Shown: positions 22,162-34,310 of the stretch, in pieces
Layout: each line of letters begins with the position of its first letter
Position numbering within the stretch: the stretch's first letter is position 1
From: Oncomelania hupensis
Lineage: Eukaryota > Mollusca > Gastropoda > Littorinimorpha > Pomatiopsidae
Assembly (NCBI GenBank): GCA_036898135.1
Contig: CM072515.1
Location: forward strand, 54,631,736-54,695,735
Direction of reading: 5' to 3'
Length of the DNA stretch: 64,000 bases
Notes under the pieces: generated by a model
Seen by the model: only the letters and a program-made list of their open reading frames with translations
Told to the model about the DNA's origin: nothing
Databases searched by the model: none
Made by a program: the position numbers and the translations under genes

Positions 22162-23191
22162 CACTGTGTTGAGGGATTGGCCTTGGACTTTGATGTCAGT
22201 GTTGATGCCATTGGTGTTGTTGGTCATCATTTTGGTCTTCTCTGCACTTATTTCCATTCCATAGGCTCTGGAGGTGGTGTTAAGCCTCGGTACCAGCTGT
22301 TCAAGTTCTTGTTACTCTCCAGCCAATACATCAATGTCATCCGCAAAACAAAGGTTGGAGATTGCTCTTCCCCCTATGCTGACTGTGCCTTCGTGATCTG
22401 CAAGGGCATCTGACATGATGCGCTCTAGGAAGATGTTGAAGAGTGTTGGAGAAAGTAGGCATCCTTGACGCTCACCGATTGTTGTTTTGAAACAGTTTCC
22501 GATGGCGCTGTTGTGGAGGACTGCACTGGTAGCCTTGTCATACAGGCTTTTGATGACACTCTCATGGTTGCCCATAGAGACAAGTGTTGCCAACACAGTG
22601 CATAGCTTCAAATATTTAGGAGCCATTGTATCAGAAAGTGGGTCCCGACAGGAAGTCCTCTCCAGGATCGCACAAACAACTGCTGCCCTGGCGAGGTTGA
22701 AGCCAATTTGGAAAGACAGGACGGTAAGACTGCTGCGCTCCCTTGTCATCTCCCTTGCGACACATGGACCCTCACAGCAGATCTGCAACGAAGAATACAA
22801 GGAATGGAGATGAGGTGCTACAGAAGACTTCTGGGCATTTCCTACCCCCAACACATCACCAACGACGAAATACGAAAGACCATCACACAAGCTATTGGAC
22901 AACACGATGACCTGCTCACAGTGGTGACAAAACGGAAACTCCGATGGTATGGCCACGTCACCAGATCATCAGGTCTTGCAAAGACCATCCTTGCACAGTG
23001 CAAGGAGGTAGAAGAAGAGGGAGACCGAAAAAGAGGTGGGAGGACAACATTCGAGAATGGACTGGTTTAACACTGAGCGAAACAATCAGGGTTGCTGAGG
23101 ACTGGGAAAAATAGAGTATGCTGGTTAAACGATCATCTGTAATGCCCCTACGGCCTCCGAGTTACGGGATAGGATAGAGATAAAGGATAGA
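22162..23191 (+). mobile_element. family B LINE copy with inverted 5' part (twin priming) and 8-bp TSD
   Basis: The right part (about 22590-23191, plus) encodes the C-terminal end of a LINE ORF2, with MEMRCYRRLLGISYPQHITN and KRKLRWYGHVTRSSGLAKT, and ends in a GGATA-type tail. The left part (22162 to about 22585) is in reverse orientation and encodes the upstream RT core: GERQGCLLSPTLFNIFLE and the catalytic FADD box in LCFADDIDVLAGE. The inverted part ends, and the direct part starts, at the same CAACACAGTG. A TSD AAGTAACA flanks it (22154-22161 and 23192-23199). It is broken by stops and truncated. Confidence 0.85.
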
Positions 23192-23769
23192 AAGTAACAA
23201 ACTGCAAATAAATTCAAGGAGCACAAAGCTTATTGACTAGTTTTTTGGACCCAGCTTCTTAAGTTTCACCTGCAAAGTCGAGGCTATGCTGTAGAGATTT
23301 TATAAGTGGAGATGGGGCAATCCTTCTTACGTCATATGTGTTCGACGACATGGATTATCCTTCCTGACTCTGTGATCCCCGTCTTTCAGCTATTTTACAC
23401 AGTGCAATTTGATCATACGTTTTCTCCCAAAATACTAATCAGATTATTGTGTGGGTGGGAGGTGCTGAGTTTTAAGTGAAAAATAAGTTTGGTAACCCTC
23501 ATTTCATAATTGTCCATCAGATAATTTCTTTGTATTTATTTTTTTTTGAGGCAAGCGATCACTATTTATCACAGAAATTCACGTGTAGTTAGGGATGGGG
23601 TTTTTTTCCCCCCTAGGTAGTAAACATTTATGCAGCCAAACACACCCTCTTCTTGATTGACACGATCCGATCAAACACACCCTCTCATTGTTTGTCCACA
23701 ATTGCGCACTTAATTGCTCGTTGGCCTGTAAGTAATAAATAATAGAGACACAGTGGTTAACCCACTGCA

Positions 23770-23770
<1 letters not shown>

Positions 23771-23819
<49 letters not shown>
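23771..23819. repeat. CA microsatellite
   Basis: A (CA)n run of about 24 units immediately left of the dispersed telomere-like TIR unit, as also seen between the tandem units at 18032-18390. Confidence 0.95.
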
Positions 23820-23820
<1 letters not shown>

Positions 23821-23837
23821 ACCACACCCACAACCGT

Positions 23838-24075
23838 GTAGAAACGCCGTTGTGATGACTTTCATGAAACTCTACATACGTTACTTTGACATTTTTACAA
23901 ATTTGTCCATTGTTTGAAGCTAACCCTAACCTTAACACTAACCAACCCTTAACCTAACCCTAAGCCTAACACAGCCCGAACCCTAACGGAACACAGTTTT
24001 GACGTCAAAATAACGGGGTCCGTCAAAAGAAAGTACGTAGTCGAGGTTCAAGTGTATGTCAGAATAAAGGCGTAG
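23838..24075. repeat. dispersed copy of the telomere-like/GACGTC TIR unit
   Basis: It starts GTAGAAACGCCGTTGTGATG, contains CCCTAA-like runs and TTTTGACGTCAAAATA, and ends GGCGTAGCC, a decayed mirror of the start. Same architecture as the units at 17767-18651 but about 5 kb away. Confidence 0.65.
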
Positions 24076-24437
24076 CCACACAACACGCACACACACACGC
24101 ACAAAATAATGAAGTTAAAGGGCCCCAATTCGAAAGCTTTGTTTACTTTTGACGAAAATGAGTTTAGCCTAAAATCCGCATTGTTAAGCTTATTACATTT
24201 AAAACAATAACAAAGCGGGATATCCTTGCTCAAACTAATCGCTAAAGTTTGAATTTTCTTTTTTTTTTCTGACAGTGGAGGGATTTCCCTTGTTTAACGG
24301 TGGGCTCTTCGAACTTCTAGATGTTTTAAGGGTTATGAAGATAGCTAGGGGTTGCTGTAAGCACAAAAAATACAGAATCTAGTGATTTAAATTTTTAAAA
24401 AATTAAACTCTCGATAGAGTTGGGGTTTTATTGTTGC

Positions 24438-25849
24438 TGTCGTGAGAGGCTAGTTCAACCCAGCACTAAGGCTTCAAGCCTCCAACGTTCAATCTGCTTT
24501 GACCTATGTAAGTTAAGTCGCTGACTACCGACGTTAGGTTGTTTTCAGCATGTGTAGGCTACAGTTTCACTAAGATAAGCCGTGACCTCATCCAGCTGAC
24601 CAATCACCCGCAACCCCCACTAGGTGGCGTTACTATTCTCATAGTCTTGCACGATAGCAGACCCCAGCGGGAGGATAGTTAGTCTTTGTCTGAACAGCAC
24701 GGTAGAAGGACGCACGTTGTAAGTTCTCTCTCAGAAAGACTAAAGCAGGTGACGGGTGAAAATCATTCATCGCAGTATAGCCAGAGCCTGACATTGTCAA
24801 GAATCTGTAAATGATCAATCGTTTGTTTCATCGCGATTTATTGATATTATTGCTGTATTATGTACGTGAAGTTTTGCCATGTTTTAGAATTGTGACTGTT
24901 AGTAAAACTTTGCTTGACCACGTGGCGGAAACGCGACCGGTTTCGGCACCACGAGATAGCCTCCACTGTCCAACTGTTGTTTCTCCTATGTGTATTATTG
25001 CAGACCAGTGGCTGTACCGGAGAATGTGTATATTGTTAATTACTTCTCCATGTGTTTAGTTTAGCCATGATGTAGGTATATGTATAGGAATTATGTTGGA
25101 GATTCCAGTGGACCACGGACTTAGAAGAACTGATCGTCCCTTATTTAAGTGGATGCGATCTCACTGAGGGTTGTTTCTGCCAACAGTGAGACGCTCTGCA
25201 CAACCTTTATATATAAGGCGTTGCCGAAATTCGTCTCATATTTTGCAGACGAGCAGGCATCTTGGTCCACGGCAGGCAGGGAAAAAATCCAACAGAGAGG
25301 CAACCCTGACACGTGGCCTGCAACCTTGAGCAGCGAGAGCATTGGGCTCCACTAGCTCAATAGTCAACTACCAAGAAGAAGTGACAACAGCACCGCACAT
25401 CGCCGATAAAGCTAAGTTCTCCGAAACCGTGCAGAAACAATGATCTGCGATAGTCTACTCGTCCAGAAAAACAAATAGGACAGGAAGAACTCATAGCCTA
25501 ATGATGAGACAGTAACAAATATCGAGAACAGTAGCTGCATAGACCCATCAAGGAGCGAACTACTCGAAGTGAAATGTTGACATTCAAGTTAGTGTAGAGA
25601 TTAGAAGACTTTGTATTGAGTAGAGGAAATAAATGTGTGATATTTATGTGCGAGAGCTAGTGTGTCAGTGAATCTTTACCATTTTCTCCCTATCTCTATA
25701 ACCCTATCCGCACACAGGCCGAGCTAAACTTATAAATGTATTAAGATTAGTCATAAGGGTGATTATGCTCGCCGATCCCCGCAGACAAAGACGAGTGGGT
25801 AATAGCATTCCATTGTGCAGAGCCCAGTAACAATAGACCCACCGTCACA
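24438..25849 (+). mobile_element. solo LTR (about 1.4 kb) of a retrotransposon
   Basis: It begins TGTCGTGAG and ends CCACCGTCACA (TG...CA), and is collinear with the minus-strand copy at 46472-47928. An AATAAA poly(A) signal (25628-25633) near the 3' end is conserved in both copies. Flanks GTTGC and GCTGC are a likely mutated 5-bp TSD. There is no internal coding region next to it. Short frames inside are similar in both copies but show no known domain. Confidence 0.7.
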
Positions 25850-26836
25850 GCTGCAAGGTAATTTTTTCAGTGGGGCAACATTCACTGTGTATGTTAAACG
25901 GATCTGTGGGGGAGTCGTAGGCCAAAGTGGGCCCCTTTAACAAGTGTGAAATAGAGAACTGCGTCCACAAACACCACAAACCAGGACATGTCATCATGTG
26001 TAGGCTTGTGTGTATAGGCTTTTCAATAGGCCGTTTTAAACATACGTTAACATCTTGCAGTGTATCTAATCTGTTTTTAAACAAATTTATAGGGACTGTC
26101 GTGTAACACCTACGGTAAGCATAGTTATAAAATAGGCTTTTGTAATCTAATAATCTAATGTGATTTTTAAAACAAATTTAAATAACTGTTGTAATACGTA
26201 TTTAGAAACATTTTCACGGAACTCTCTAGTTTAAACACGTATTTTCCCGGCCAAATAGAAAGAACAATCCTTTTAGTGTTTGACGTCAAGCAATTCATCA
26301 ACGCCTAAACCAGCTACATAAGTGTTTTTAGGGAAAACAATAAAACAAAGAATAAAACAAACAACGTAATTTATTTCCACTGCCTTCGTTATTTAACTAT
26401 GAGCGAAACGCGCACTGAATGTGAAATAGCAGCTTTTGTGAACTTTTAATGTGTTTTACTGAAAGAGTAGGCCATTTCACCGATTAAAATACAAAATACC
26501 TTAATAATCGATATACATTAACCTATCCTATCCTATCCTATCCCATAACTCGGAGGTAGTAGGGGGCACCACAGATGATCGTTTAACCAGCGTACTCCAT
26601 CTTTTCCTGTCCTCAGCAACCCTGATTGTTTCGGCTCGGTGTCCATTCTCGAATGTTGTCTTCCCACCGTTAACACTTACATCAAAATAATGTTTGCTAT
26701 TACTACTACCACTATTGTTACTACACGATTATCTACTACTGCTGTTTTTATAATTTCACTTTGCAGTACTCCCAAGCGAAAGTCTCCCGAAAGTGTGCTT
26801 TATTTACAATAGGATATCGACTTCTTCTTCTTCGTC

Positions 26837-26868
<32 letters not shown>

Positions 26869-28031
26869 ATGATCGGATAGGTAAAATACACAAAATGTGT
26901 TTTGAGCACATATTGCACCCTCAAGGTCCCTTTTGAAGCATAAAAAGAACTTAAGACAAGTCAACTTACACACTCTATACTAAACTGCCAGGAATGTTCG
27001 GCAACTTCATCCACTCTGAGAGGGCTGGAAGATCAGTTAAACAAAGATTGAAATGAGCGAGGTAGCCCCTTTCTCTATGTGCATGCACTTAAGGACTTTA
27101 CAGGCTCCACTTCTATCAGTCCGCATCCAGTTTTGGGAGTCGGTCACGCTCCACCTGGCTTCAATTAATCAGTAGCGAGAGCAAATCGTGCGCACCCCTG
27201 TGAATCGTATCCATCTTGATCTCGAAGTGAGAGCGAACCATTTTATCGACTTAATTCAGTTAAATTATCAGGTTACATTATTTATTTCATCAACTTCTTC
27301 AGATTCTCCCCTTCCTCTCCCCCCTCATACACACACACACACAAACACACACACACTCCTCCATGCCTTGGGAATCGTTCCGTAGTTTGTCTCCAGGAGA
27401 TTGAACTTGTTTATTGATTTAAGCTATTAATTTACCTTCTTCTCCTCATCCAATTTGTCACATAGCCGCCCTCACCCCCGTTTTCCACTTTTATTCCCGC
27501 ACCTCTCCTCCCAATCAAAACAAAACTCCCACCCCTTGTGAACTTGTACCTGCTAATGTTGGTCGCGCAAGAAAAGAGTGAGCCAGTATTGACTGAAGTT
27601 CTCCGGTTCCATTATTTTTCATTCATTATCGTCACACCCTTATTGAGATCTGTCTCAGCAAAAGAATTTCAGCTCTTTGACATAGGCCGTCTCTATACTT
27701 TATCAGTCTCAATAACAATGACAGTGACTTTTTTTTTTTTTTAAGGCTTAAACAAATACTATAATATGTAGCTGCTACTAGATATAGCTACTCGTATATC
27801 ATCATATGTTCAGAAAAAGAACTGGTCCCCCAATGTACCCTGGAAATATTTCCCATAAGAAATTAATTCATTTTTTACATTGTTATACAGTATACAGTAT
27901 TGATTCGCCATAAGGCTACATTTCGCTGTGCGCTGAGCTCATTATCAGTATAGAGCCTACTCGGGAGGCCTCAAATAGGCTACGGGGCAACGTTAAGTTT
28001 AAGATAAATAAATAAGAGCGCCACTGAAATG
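25850..28031. other. intergenic; only a family B LINE tail and simple repeats
   Basis: Contains a minus-strand family B LINE 3' end (26521-26675), a (TTG)n run at about 26829-26868, and CA and T tracts near 27331-27357 and 27728-27742. No exon that I can support. Confidence 0.6.
26521..26675 (-). mobile_element. 5'-truncated family B LINE 3' end
   Basis: Read on the minus strand it ends in CGAGTTATGGGATAGGATAG(GATAG)n. It is preceded by the same 3' terminal sequence as the copies at 22162, 32450 and 51481 (AAACGATCATCTGTGGTGCC). Confidence 0.8.
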
Positions 28032-28039
28032 ATAATGCT

Positions 28040-28492
28040 CACAGGTGCTTGTATCTGGACACGCGAACGCCTATGCCAGAGCCGGATCTGGGGTGGGGGG
28101 GTGGGGGGGGGTTCCTGGGTTCCGGAACCCCTCCCCTGGCCATCCGATGTACCTCAGAAAGAAAAAAATATATATATATGTAGTTTTTTTAAGCTCTTAA
28201 TTAGTTTATTTATTAGATGACCAGCCAATATGGGACATTAAACTCAAAAACCAACCAACCAACCAAAATGTGTGATGAATGGTGCAATTTACGAACATAG
28301 CAACATTTTCCCACCTTCCATCCGGCCCAATACCATCACTTGGAAAACCCCCCCCCCCCCCCTTTCTACTTACCTTGATCCGGCCCTGTATGCCTGTGAC
28401 ACGTCCCCCTTTGCTTATCTATAATACAGACAACCAAAAGGAAAACGCGTCATAGGCATAGGCGCTCGCGTGTCCAGATACAAGCGCCTGTG
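28040..28492. mobile_element. MITE with 8-bp TSD, split by a second element
   Basis: Ends CACAGGTGCTTGTATCTGG and CCAGATACAAGCGCCTGTG are inverted repeats of about 34 bp, flanked by a perfect 8-bp TSD ATAATGCT (28032-28039 and 28493-28500). A complete short relative is at 29592-29688, showing that 28077-28388 plus one TSD copy is a later insertion. Confidence 0.9.
28077..28388. mobile_element. hAT-type MITE nested in the 28040 element
   Basis: Terminal repeats CAGAGCCGGATC and GATCCGGCCCTG (11 of 12 matched) and a 5-bp TSD TATGC (28072-28076 and 28389-28393). Taking it out restores CCTATGCCTGTGAC, as in the intact copy at 29592. No coding capacity; contains G and C homopolymer tracts. Confidence 0.85.
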
Positions 28493-28500
28493 ATAATGCT

Positions 28501-29583
28501 ATGAATGCTGACTTGACATGCAATGTTCAGGTGCGGTTTCATTCTTGCTGGGGAAAACCCAGGGTTGAACCATCCTTCTGTAACTATCTCCAGACTATTC
28601 GAGGCCTCTGTGTAACCACGTGTGTGTGTGCGTCTTTGTGCGGGGTCGTTTTAAGTGTATGTCCTGTTGAGTCTATTGTCTAATCTCGCCGTCATTGTTA
28701 ATGCTCTCCAAAATCTTAAAGTCTACTGACCTGTTGTCCTTCACCTCATTTTCTCCTGTGTTCTGCTTCTTGGAAGTTTGTTCTTCTTTACACAACAAGA
28801 CGCGTATGATAGATCCGATCGTTTTGTTTTGCAAAGCATGCAAGAACAGAGTGTATTTATCTTTGACTTAATTTTTGCGTTGTTGGTAGAAGAAGCTTTG
28901 TATAATGTTGAGAATTTTCGTCGGTCGATATTGTTGAGAATTTTCTAGAATTACTTGTTTACTATCGACCGAAGCATATAAATAAATCTAAGACATTCTT
29001 CTAACCTAAGTAAGACAGTGCATAGTTCCGGTGACGAATTTCATTTTGATTGGGTGTTATTGCGTCATGCTGGAATGTTCGAACTTTCTCTCGATTATAG
29101 AGAAACTATGTAAGTGGTGCCCTGTGTCGGCTTGTAAGAGTGAAAAAGTGACTGATTTATGGCAATCTTTGAAGTGATTTTCGGAAAGCGATTCTTGTAT
29201 GCAATTGTTGATGTATGCTGAATAAAGTTGGAAAACTTCATACGACGACTCCTGCCTTGTTGCTGAGTGAACAGGTTGCGTTGATCAACGAATCTGAGTT
29301 ACACTTCTCAAGATTCAAACTTCGGGGCTGAATCAACCATTGATAAAAAAAATAACAACAGTGTAACAATTAATTACCGGGGTCAGGGTCAGGAACCAAC
29401 AAAGATAATGAGACGTGAACGATCGCACAACATGCCCCCCAGTCCACTAAGTTGCTCTCATATTTTTGAAAACCGGTGTATGCAAAAACGAACACGAGGA
29501 GACGGCCCATGACATCTCCGTCCCATAAGAACAAAAGGTTTATACGCCGGAAAACGTAAATTACAGAAGTTAACCAACATTAT
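28501..29583. other. intergenic, possible LTR-like remnant
   Basis: A stretch with AATAAA near 29220 and a TGTTGTCC start near 28731 resembles a decayed LTR, but no second copy or TSD supports this. No exon seen. Confidence 0.3.
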
Positions 29584-29591
29584 GTGCGGAC

Positions 29592-29688
29592 CACAGGCGC
29601 TTGTATCAGGACACGCGAGCGCCTATGCCTGTGACGCGTCTCCCTTTGGTTATCTAGGCGCTCGCGTGTCCTGATACAAGCGCCTGTG
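29592..29688. mobile_element. 97-bp MITE, perfect hairpin arms, perfect 8-bp TSD
   Basis: Arms of 34 bp (starting CACAGGCGCTTGTATCAGG) are perfect inverted repeats around a 29-bp spacer. The TSD GTGCGGAC is exact at 29584-29591 and 29689-29696. The perfect arms and TSD suggest a recent insertion. Confidence 0.92.
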
Positions 29689-29696
29689 GTGCGGAC

Positions 29697-30403
29697 CAAG
29701 ACAGGGAGCTCTTGTCGATAGCCTGTGCTTTCATAATTTTAAGATTTTTTGAGCCATGATATTATTACTCTCGTTTCGTAAATTATTCGCTTTTGAGCAA
29801 TTATTACTCTAAAAACAATAATTGTAAGAGGTAAATTACTCTTTCTATGGATTTTAACTCCTCCCTTCATGAGGCCTACTGCATTATAGCCGGTCTAAAG
29901 TGGCCGAAGTAGGGATAAGTGGCAATTTTTTACAAAAATCTTAAAATTTTGCGAATTACAGGTAGCGGAAAATAGGAAAGACCATCAAGTTTACTAAATA
30001 ATAAATAGCATCGCGAATGAATGCCGATCAAACCTGCCATCGTTTACCTTATCAATGCGAACAAAAAAAAATATACCGTCATTAAAAAAATTATGTTAAA
30101 CATTAAAACATAACAAAGGAACAAAGGTCCTAGGTGCACAGGTAACGCAACGCCCTAACTCTCACCTCTCTCTCTCGAGCCCTCCTCCCCCCACCCCACC
30201 ACCATACCCTCTATTTCTAATTTCCAACTTAACTGAACTTTGATGAGAGTGTGTCTGACACAACTCTCTCTCTCTCAATCTCTCTCTCCCTCTATCCCTC
30301 ATAACAATGTGATAGCAACCGACTTGTTCACGATTATAACTTTTTTTTCTTATTTCCTGTGTTGGTTTGCCTGGATTTTAAACTTTTTTTATTCTTAATT
30401 CCC

Positions 30404-30450
<47 letters not shown>

Positions 30451-30892
30451 CTATATCCAAACACACACACACACATAGATCTACACACGTCCATTTTCTG
30501 TACATGTACCAATAATGGCCAAATTCACAATTAAACCAAAAATGGTCAAAATGGTTAATTTTTCACTCTTATCTCTCTCCCCGAGGCTGGGGTCCTAACC
30601 CCCATCCCACTGCCCACCCCCTCCCCTAACTGTTCACTTAAAGTAACTCTGTCGGCAGCGTGTCTGCTTCACTTCACCCCTTCTTCCTTTTGTTTCGCGC
30701 ACACAGCACCCGCCCCTATGCCCCCTACCCTTCTAGTCACCCCTAGCACAATTCAAACCTCACCGTATCCCTCTGAAAAATATAATTATGTATCCTACAA
30801 ACTTAATTAAACTTTGCTGGCAGCGAGTATGTCTTTTAAAACTGTAGTTAGCAACAAAACAAAGGAACCAGGTGCAGGATTTTCCCTACACC

Positions 30893-30928
<36 letters not shown>

Positions 30929-31110
30929 TCTCTCCCACTTCCCACTCTCCCCTTTCCCTTAGATTTTTGTTTCAACTTAATTGAACTTTGATGGCAACGT
31001 GTATAAGTTGTGTATTATTTTTCGCGTTAGCTATTGGAAGAGTTGAGGTTTGGGTCGAGAGTTCATAACGGGTTCGCACTTCGTGATCGTATTGTGTAAA
31101 TTGACTTGTA
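29697..31110. other. intergenic with degenerate CT-rich segments
   Basis: Three loosely related segments (near 30125, 30395 and 30845) share a CAAAGGAACMAGGT or CTCTCTCT motif followed by TTAATTGAACTTTGATG. This looks like a decayed tandem repeat of about 350-700 bp. (TC)n lies at about 30407-30447 and 30897-30925. No gene. Confidence 0.45.
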
Positions 31111-31116
31111 CATTTG

Positions 31117-31603
31117 TATGGCGGCCTACTAGCGCCAAAACCTGATAATTACAATTATCATGTGATAATTACAAATATCATGGGATAATTACAATTATCA
31201 AGAGATAATTACAATTATTATTGAAAATTACAAATATGTTCGTGTGATCATGTTTAATTTTCAGTTTTGGCTCTATCAATCCGCCTGGAAATGCGCCAAA
31301 ACTGAAAATTGTAATTAACACATAATAATTACAATTTTCACTTGATAATTATAATTTTCACGTGATCATGCTTAATTCTGGTAAGGCAGCTTGCTAGCGT
31401 CAAAACCTGCAAAACTTACATGTATCAGTGATAATTGTAATTAACACGTGTTCCGTGTAATTCGCAGAGATACCGGTAATTCACAGTGTTAATTACTAAT
31501 TTTCATTTTGGCCACCTTTACTACGGCCAAAACCCCAGACGTGCTGGGAACATTATCTCGTGATAATGGTTACTATCGGTTTTGGCGCTAGTAGGCCGTC
31601 ATA
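31117..31603. mobile_element. TATGRCGGCC MITE, copy 1 (6-bp TSD)
   Basis: Ends TATGGCGGCCTACTAGCGCC and GGCGCTAGTAGGCCGTCATA are inverted repeats, flanked by the 6-bp TSD CATTTG (31111-31116 and 31604-31609). The interior is an array of imperfect palindromes of the type GATAATTACAATTATC. A 6-bp TSD and a 5'-TAT end recall the IS3EU superfamily (inference). Confidence 0.88.
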
Positions 31604-31609
31604 CATTTG

Positions 31610-32155
31610 ACCTTTTATTTTCTCGTATTTCCCAATACACCAAAGGAAATATTAGTTCGACGTTTTAAGTCTAGACATTCAAAGAAATCAAACAAATCAT
31701 GTCAGAGGGTATCATCACAAATACCTTCCACAATGTCCATCATCATGATCACTACTATCATCATCATAATTATAATATTCTCCTCCTCCTTCTCATCATC
31801 ACCATCATGATCATGATCGTCATCGTCGCAATCACCAACACGACGTAGGAGTAGTTATCTGAGGTGGGGGGTTGATTTAAGTCGGCCAATCATTATCATC
31901 ATCATTACAACGCCATCATTATTATTATCATTAGGATGTATGCGTGGGTATTGGGGCAAAAGGGGCTGCTGGGATTGATTTAAGAAGGCCTACATGGGAA
32001 AATAATTATTTGTGTGACTCATTTATTTGACAAGGCAGAGATGAAGTATGATTAAATGGCTTTGTGTCAAAGTTCACCGCAGTTTCAAACAGATTTTTAA
32101 GTTTAAACAATAGAATATTGCCGAAGTTTTAAAGGGTGAGCGACTGCGTTGTGGT

Positions 32156-32201
<46 letters not shown>

Positions 32202-32449
32202 CAGAGACAGAGAGAAAGACAGAGAGAGAGACAGAGAGAGAGAGAGAGGGGGGGGGTGGGGGGTGACTGCAAAACAAGAAGTGTTATGATTGTGACCCTC
32301 AACAGGAAACACAAAGACACACAGGAAATGCACGCACCAAGGATTCTGAGAAAGGAGCTAATGTGGTCTGCATTCAGTGGAGTCGACGAAAATAGACTCA
32401 AAATTCAACAAACTTTTGTGTAGTTGATGATGATGATGTTCACTTGTAC
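31610..32449. other. intergenic with ATC-rich and AG repeats
   Basis: ATC/ATT-rich patches (about 31738-31830 and 31885-31935) and an AG array (about 32157-32250) ahead of a family B LINE copy. No gene. Confidence 0.6.
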
Positions 32450-33192
32450 AGCTGGTACAGAGGCTTGACACCACCTCCAGAGCCTATGGGATGGAAATGT
32501 GCAGAGAAGACCAAAATGATGACCAACAACACCAATGGCATCAACACGGACATCAAAGTCCAATCCCTCAACACAGTGCATAGCTTCAAATATTTAGGAG
32601 CCATTGTATCAGACAATGGATCCCGACAGGAAGTCCTCTCCAGGATCGCACAAGCAATTGATGCCCTGACAAGGTTGAAGCCCATTAGGAAAGACAGGAC
32701 CATCAATCTACATTCCAAGGTAAGGCTGCTGCGCTCGTTTGTAATCTCCATCTTCATATACGCTTGCGAAACATGGACCCTCACAGCAGATCTACAACGA
32801 AGAATACAATGCATGGAGATGAGATGCTACAGAAAACTTCTTTGCATTTCCTATACCCAGCACTTCACCAACAACGAAGTCCTACAGACCATCACACAAG
32901 CCATTGGACAACCCGATGACATGCTCACAGTGGTGAAGAAACGGAAACTCCGATGGTATGGCCACGTCACCAGAGCATCGGGCCTTGAAAAAAACTATCT
33001 TGCAAGGCACGGTGCAAGGAGGCAGAAGAAGAGGGAGACAGAAAAAGAGATGGGAGGACAACATTCGATAAAGGATTGGTTTGACAATGAACGAAGTCAT
33101 GAGGGTTGCTGAGAACAGAGAAAGATGGAGTACGCTGGTTAAACGATCATCTGTGGTGCCCCAACGATCTTTGAGTTACGGGATAGGATAGG
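32450..33192 (+). mobile_element. family B LINE, 5'-truncated copy
   Basis: The frame 32444-33112 keeps the longest family B coding segment: NTVHSFKYLGAIVSDNGSRQ, LLRSFVISIFIYACETWTL, MEMRCYRKLLCISYTQHFTN and KRKLRWYGHVTRASGLEK. It lies downstream of the RT catalytic core and is typical of non-LTR retrotransposon ORF2 C termini. The 3' tail is CGGGATAGGATAGGATTA. A frameshift near the end replaces the usual terminal residues. There is no endonuclease or FADD box, so it is inactive. Confidence 0.85.
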
Positions 33193-33276
33193 ATTATGAC
33201 AAGAAATTGACCATAATTTTAGGTCAGGTCTAGTATTACAACCAGTCCTATGTAAGATCTATGCATCCTCTGCTAA

Positions 33277-34300
33277 TTATCCCCACCGTGGGGGTGCCGG
33301 GGGTTTCTGTATAAAAAGTATTCCCACTTTCTGGAAATTTAGTGCTTTAAATTCCCACTGTCGTCGTCTTTCTCCTTTGTTCTTTCTCATTCCTACTCTG
33401 TTCTATCTACTGTTCTATCTTCTTCGCTAGACCAGTCATATGGCGGCCTACTAGCGCCAAAACCTGATAATTACAATTATCATGTGATAATTACAAATAT
33501 CATGGGATAATTACAATTATCAAGAGATAATTACAATTATCATTGAAAAATTACAAATATGTTCGTGTGATCATGTTTAATTTTCAGATTTGGCTCTGTC
33601 AATCCGCCTGGAAATGCGCCAAAACTGAAAATTGTAATTATCACATAATAATTACAATTTTCACTTCATAATTATAATTTTCACGTGATCATGCTTAATT
33701 CTGGTAAGGCGGCTTACTAGCGCCAAGACCTTCAAAACTTACATGTATCAGTGATAATTGTAATTAACACGTGTTCTGTGTAATTCACAGAGATACCGGT
33801 AACTCACAGTGTTAATTACTAATTTTCAGGTTTGGCCACGCTTTACTAGGGCCAAAACCCCGGGCGTGCTGGGAACAGTGCCGCTGCCGCGCATGCGCAT
33901 CGGACCGCGCATGTTCACCTTGATATTTATAATTCTCAGTGATAATTGTAATTGTCGCTTGATAATTGTAATTATCTCTTGATAATTGTAATTATCTATT
34001 GATAATTGTAATTATCAGGTTTTGGCGCTAGGAAAGCTTGGCAAATACTGATAATTATTAATTAACATTACGGATTACCGATATCTCTGTAAATTACACA
34101 GAACACGTGTTAATTTCAATTATCTCGTGATAATGGTAACTCTTGGTTTTGGCGCTAGTAGGCCGTCATACAGTCACCTACCTTTTTTTTCTTGAAAACT
34201 CTTCCAAATTCCTAATTTGTGTATGAGGTTTGCTGCGTCAGCCTGGAAATATTGAACGCTTTCTGCCAAATGGTCACTAGGTCTTTCTAGAAATTCTAGA
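33277..34300 (+). mobile_element. family A retroposon, copy 3 (split by a MITE)
   Basis: Parts 33277-33438 and 34171-34300 match family A up to GCCAAATGGTCACTAGG and then lose similarity. The interrupting element is 33439-34170. Confidence 0.75.
33439..34170. mobile_element. TATGRCGGCC MITE, copy 2 (6-bp TSD)
   Basis: Same ends as the 31117 copy (TATGGCGGCCTACTAGCGCC and its inverse), with TSD CAGTCA at 33433-33438 and 34171-34176. It is about 245 bp longer, carrying an extra GC-rich segment (GCCGCGCATGCGCATCGG) and a second palindrome array, so it may be the fuller form. Confidence 0.88.
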
Positions 34301-34310
34301 AAAAAATGTT

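Noticed and set aside
28731..29330. Solo LTR
   Set aside because: LTR-like poly(A) region, but no second copy, no TSD and no clear ends.
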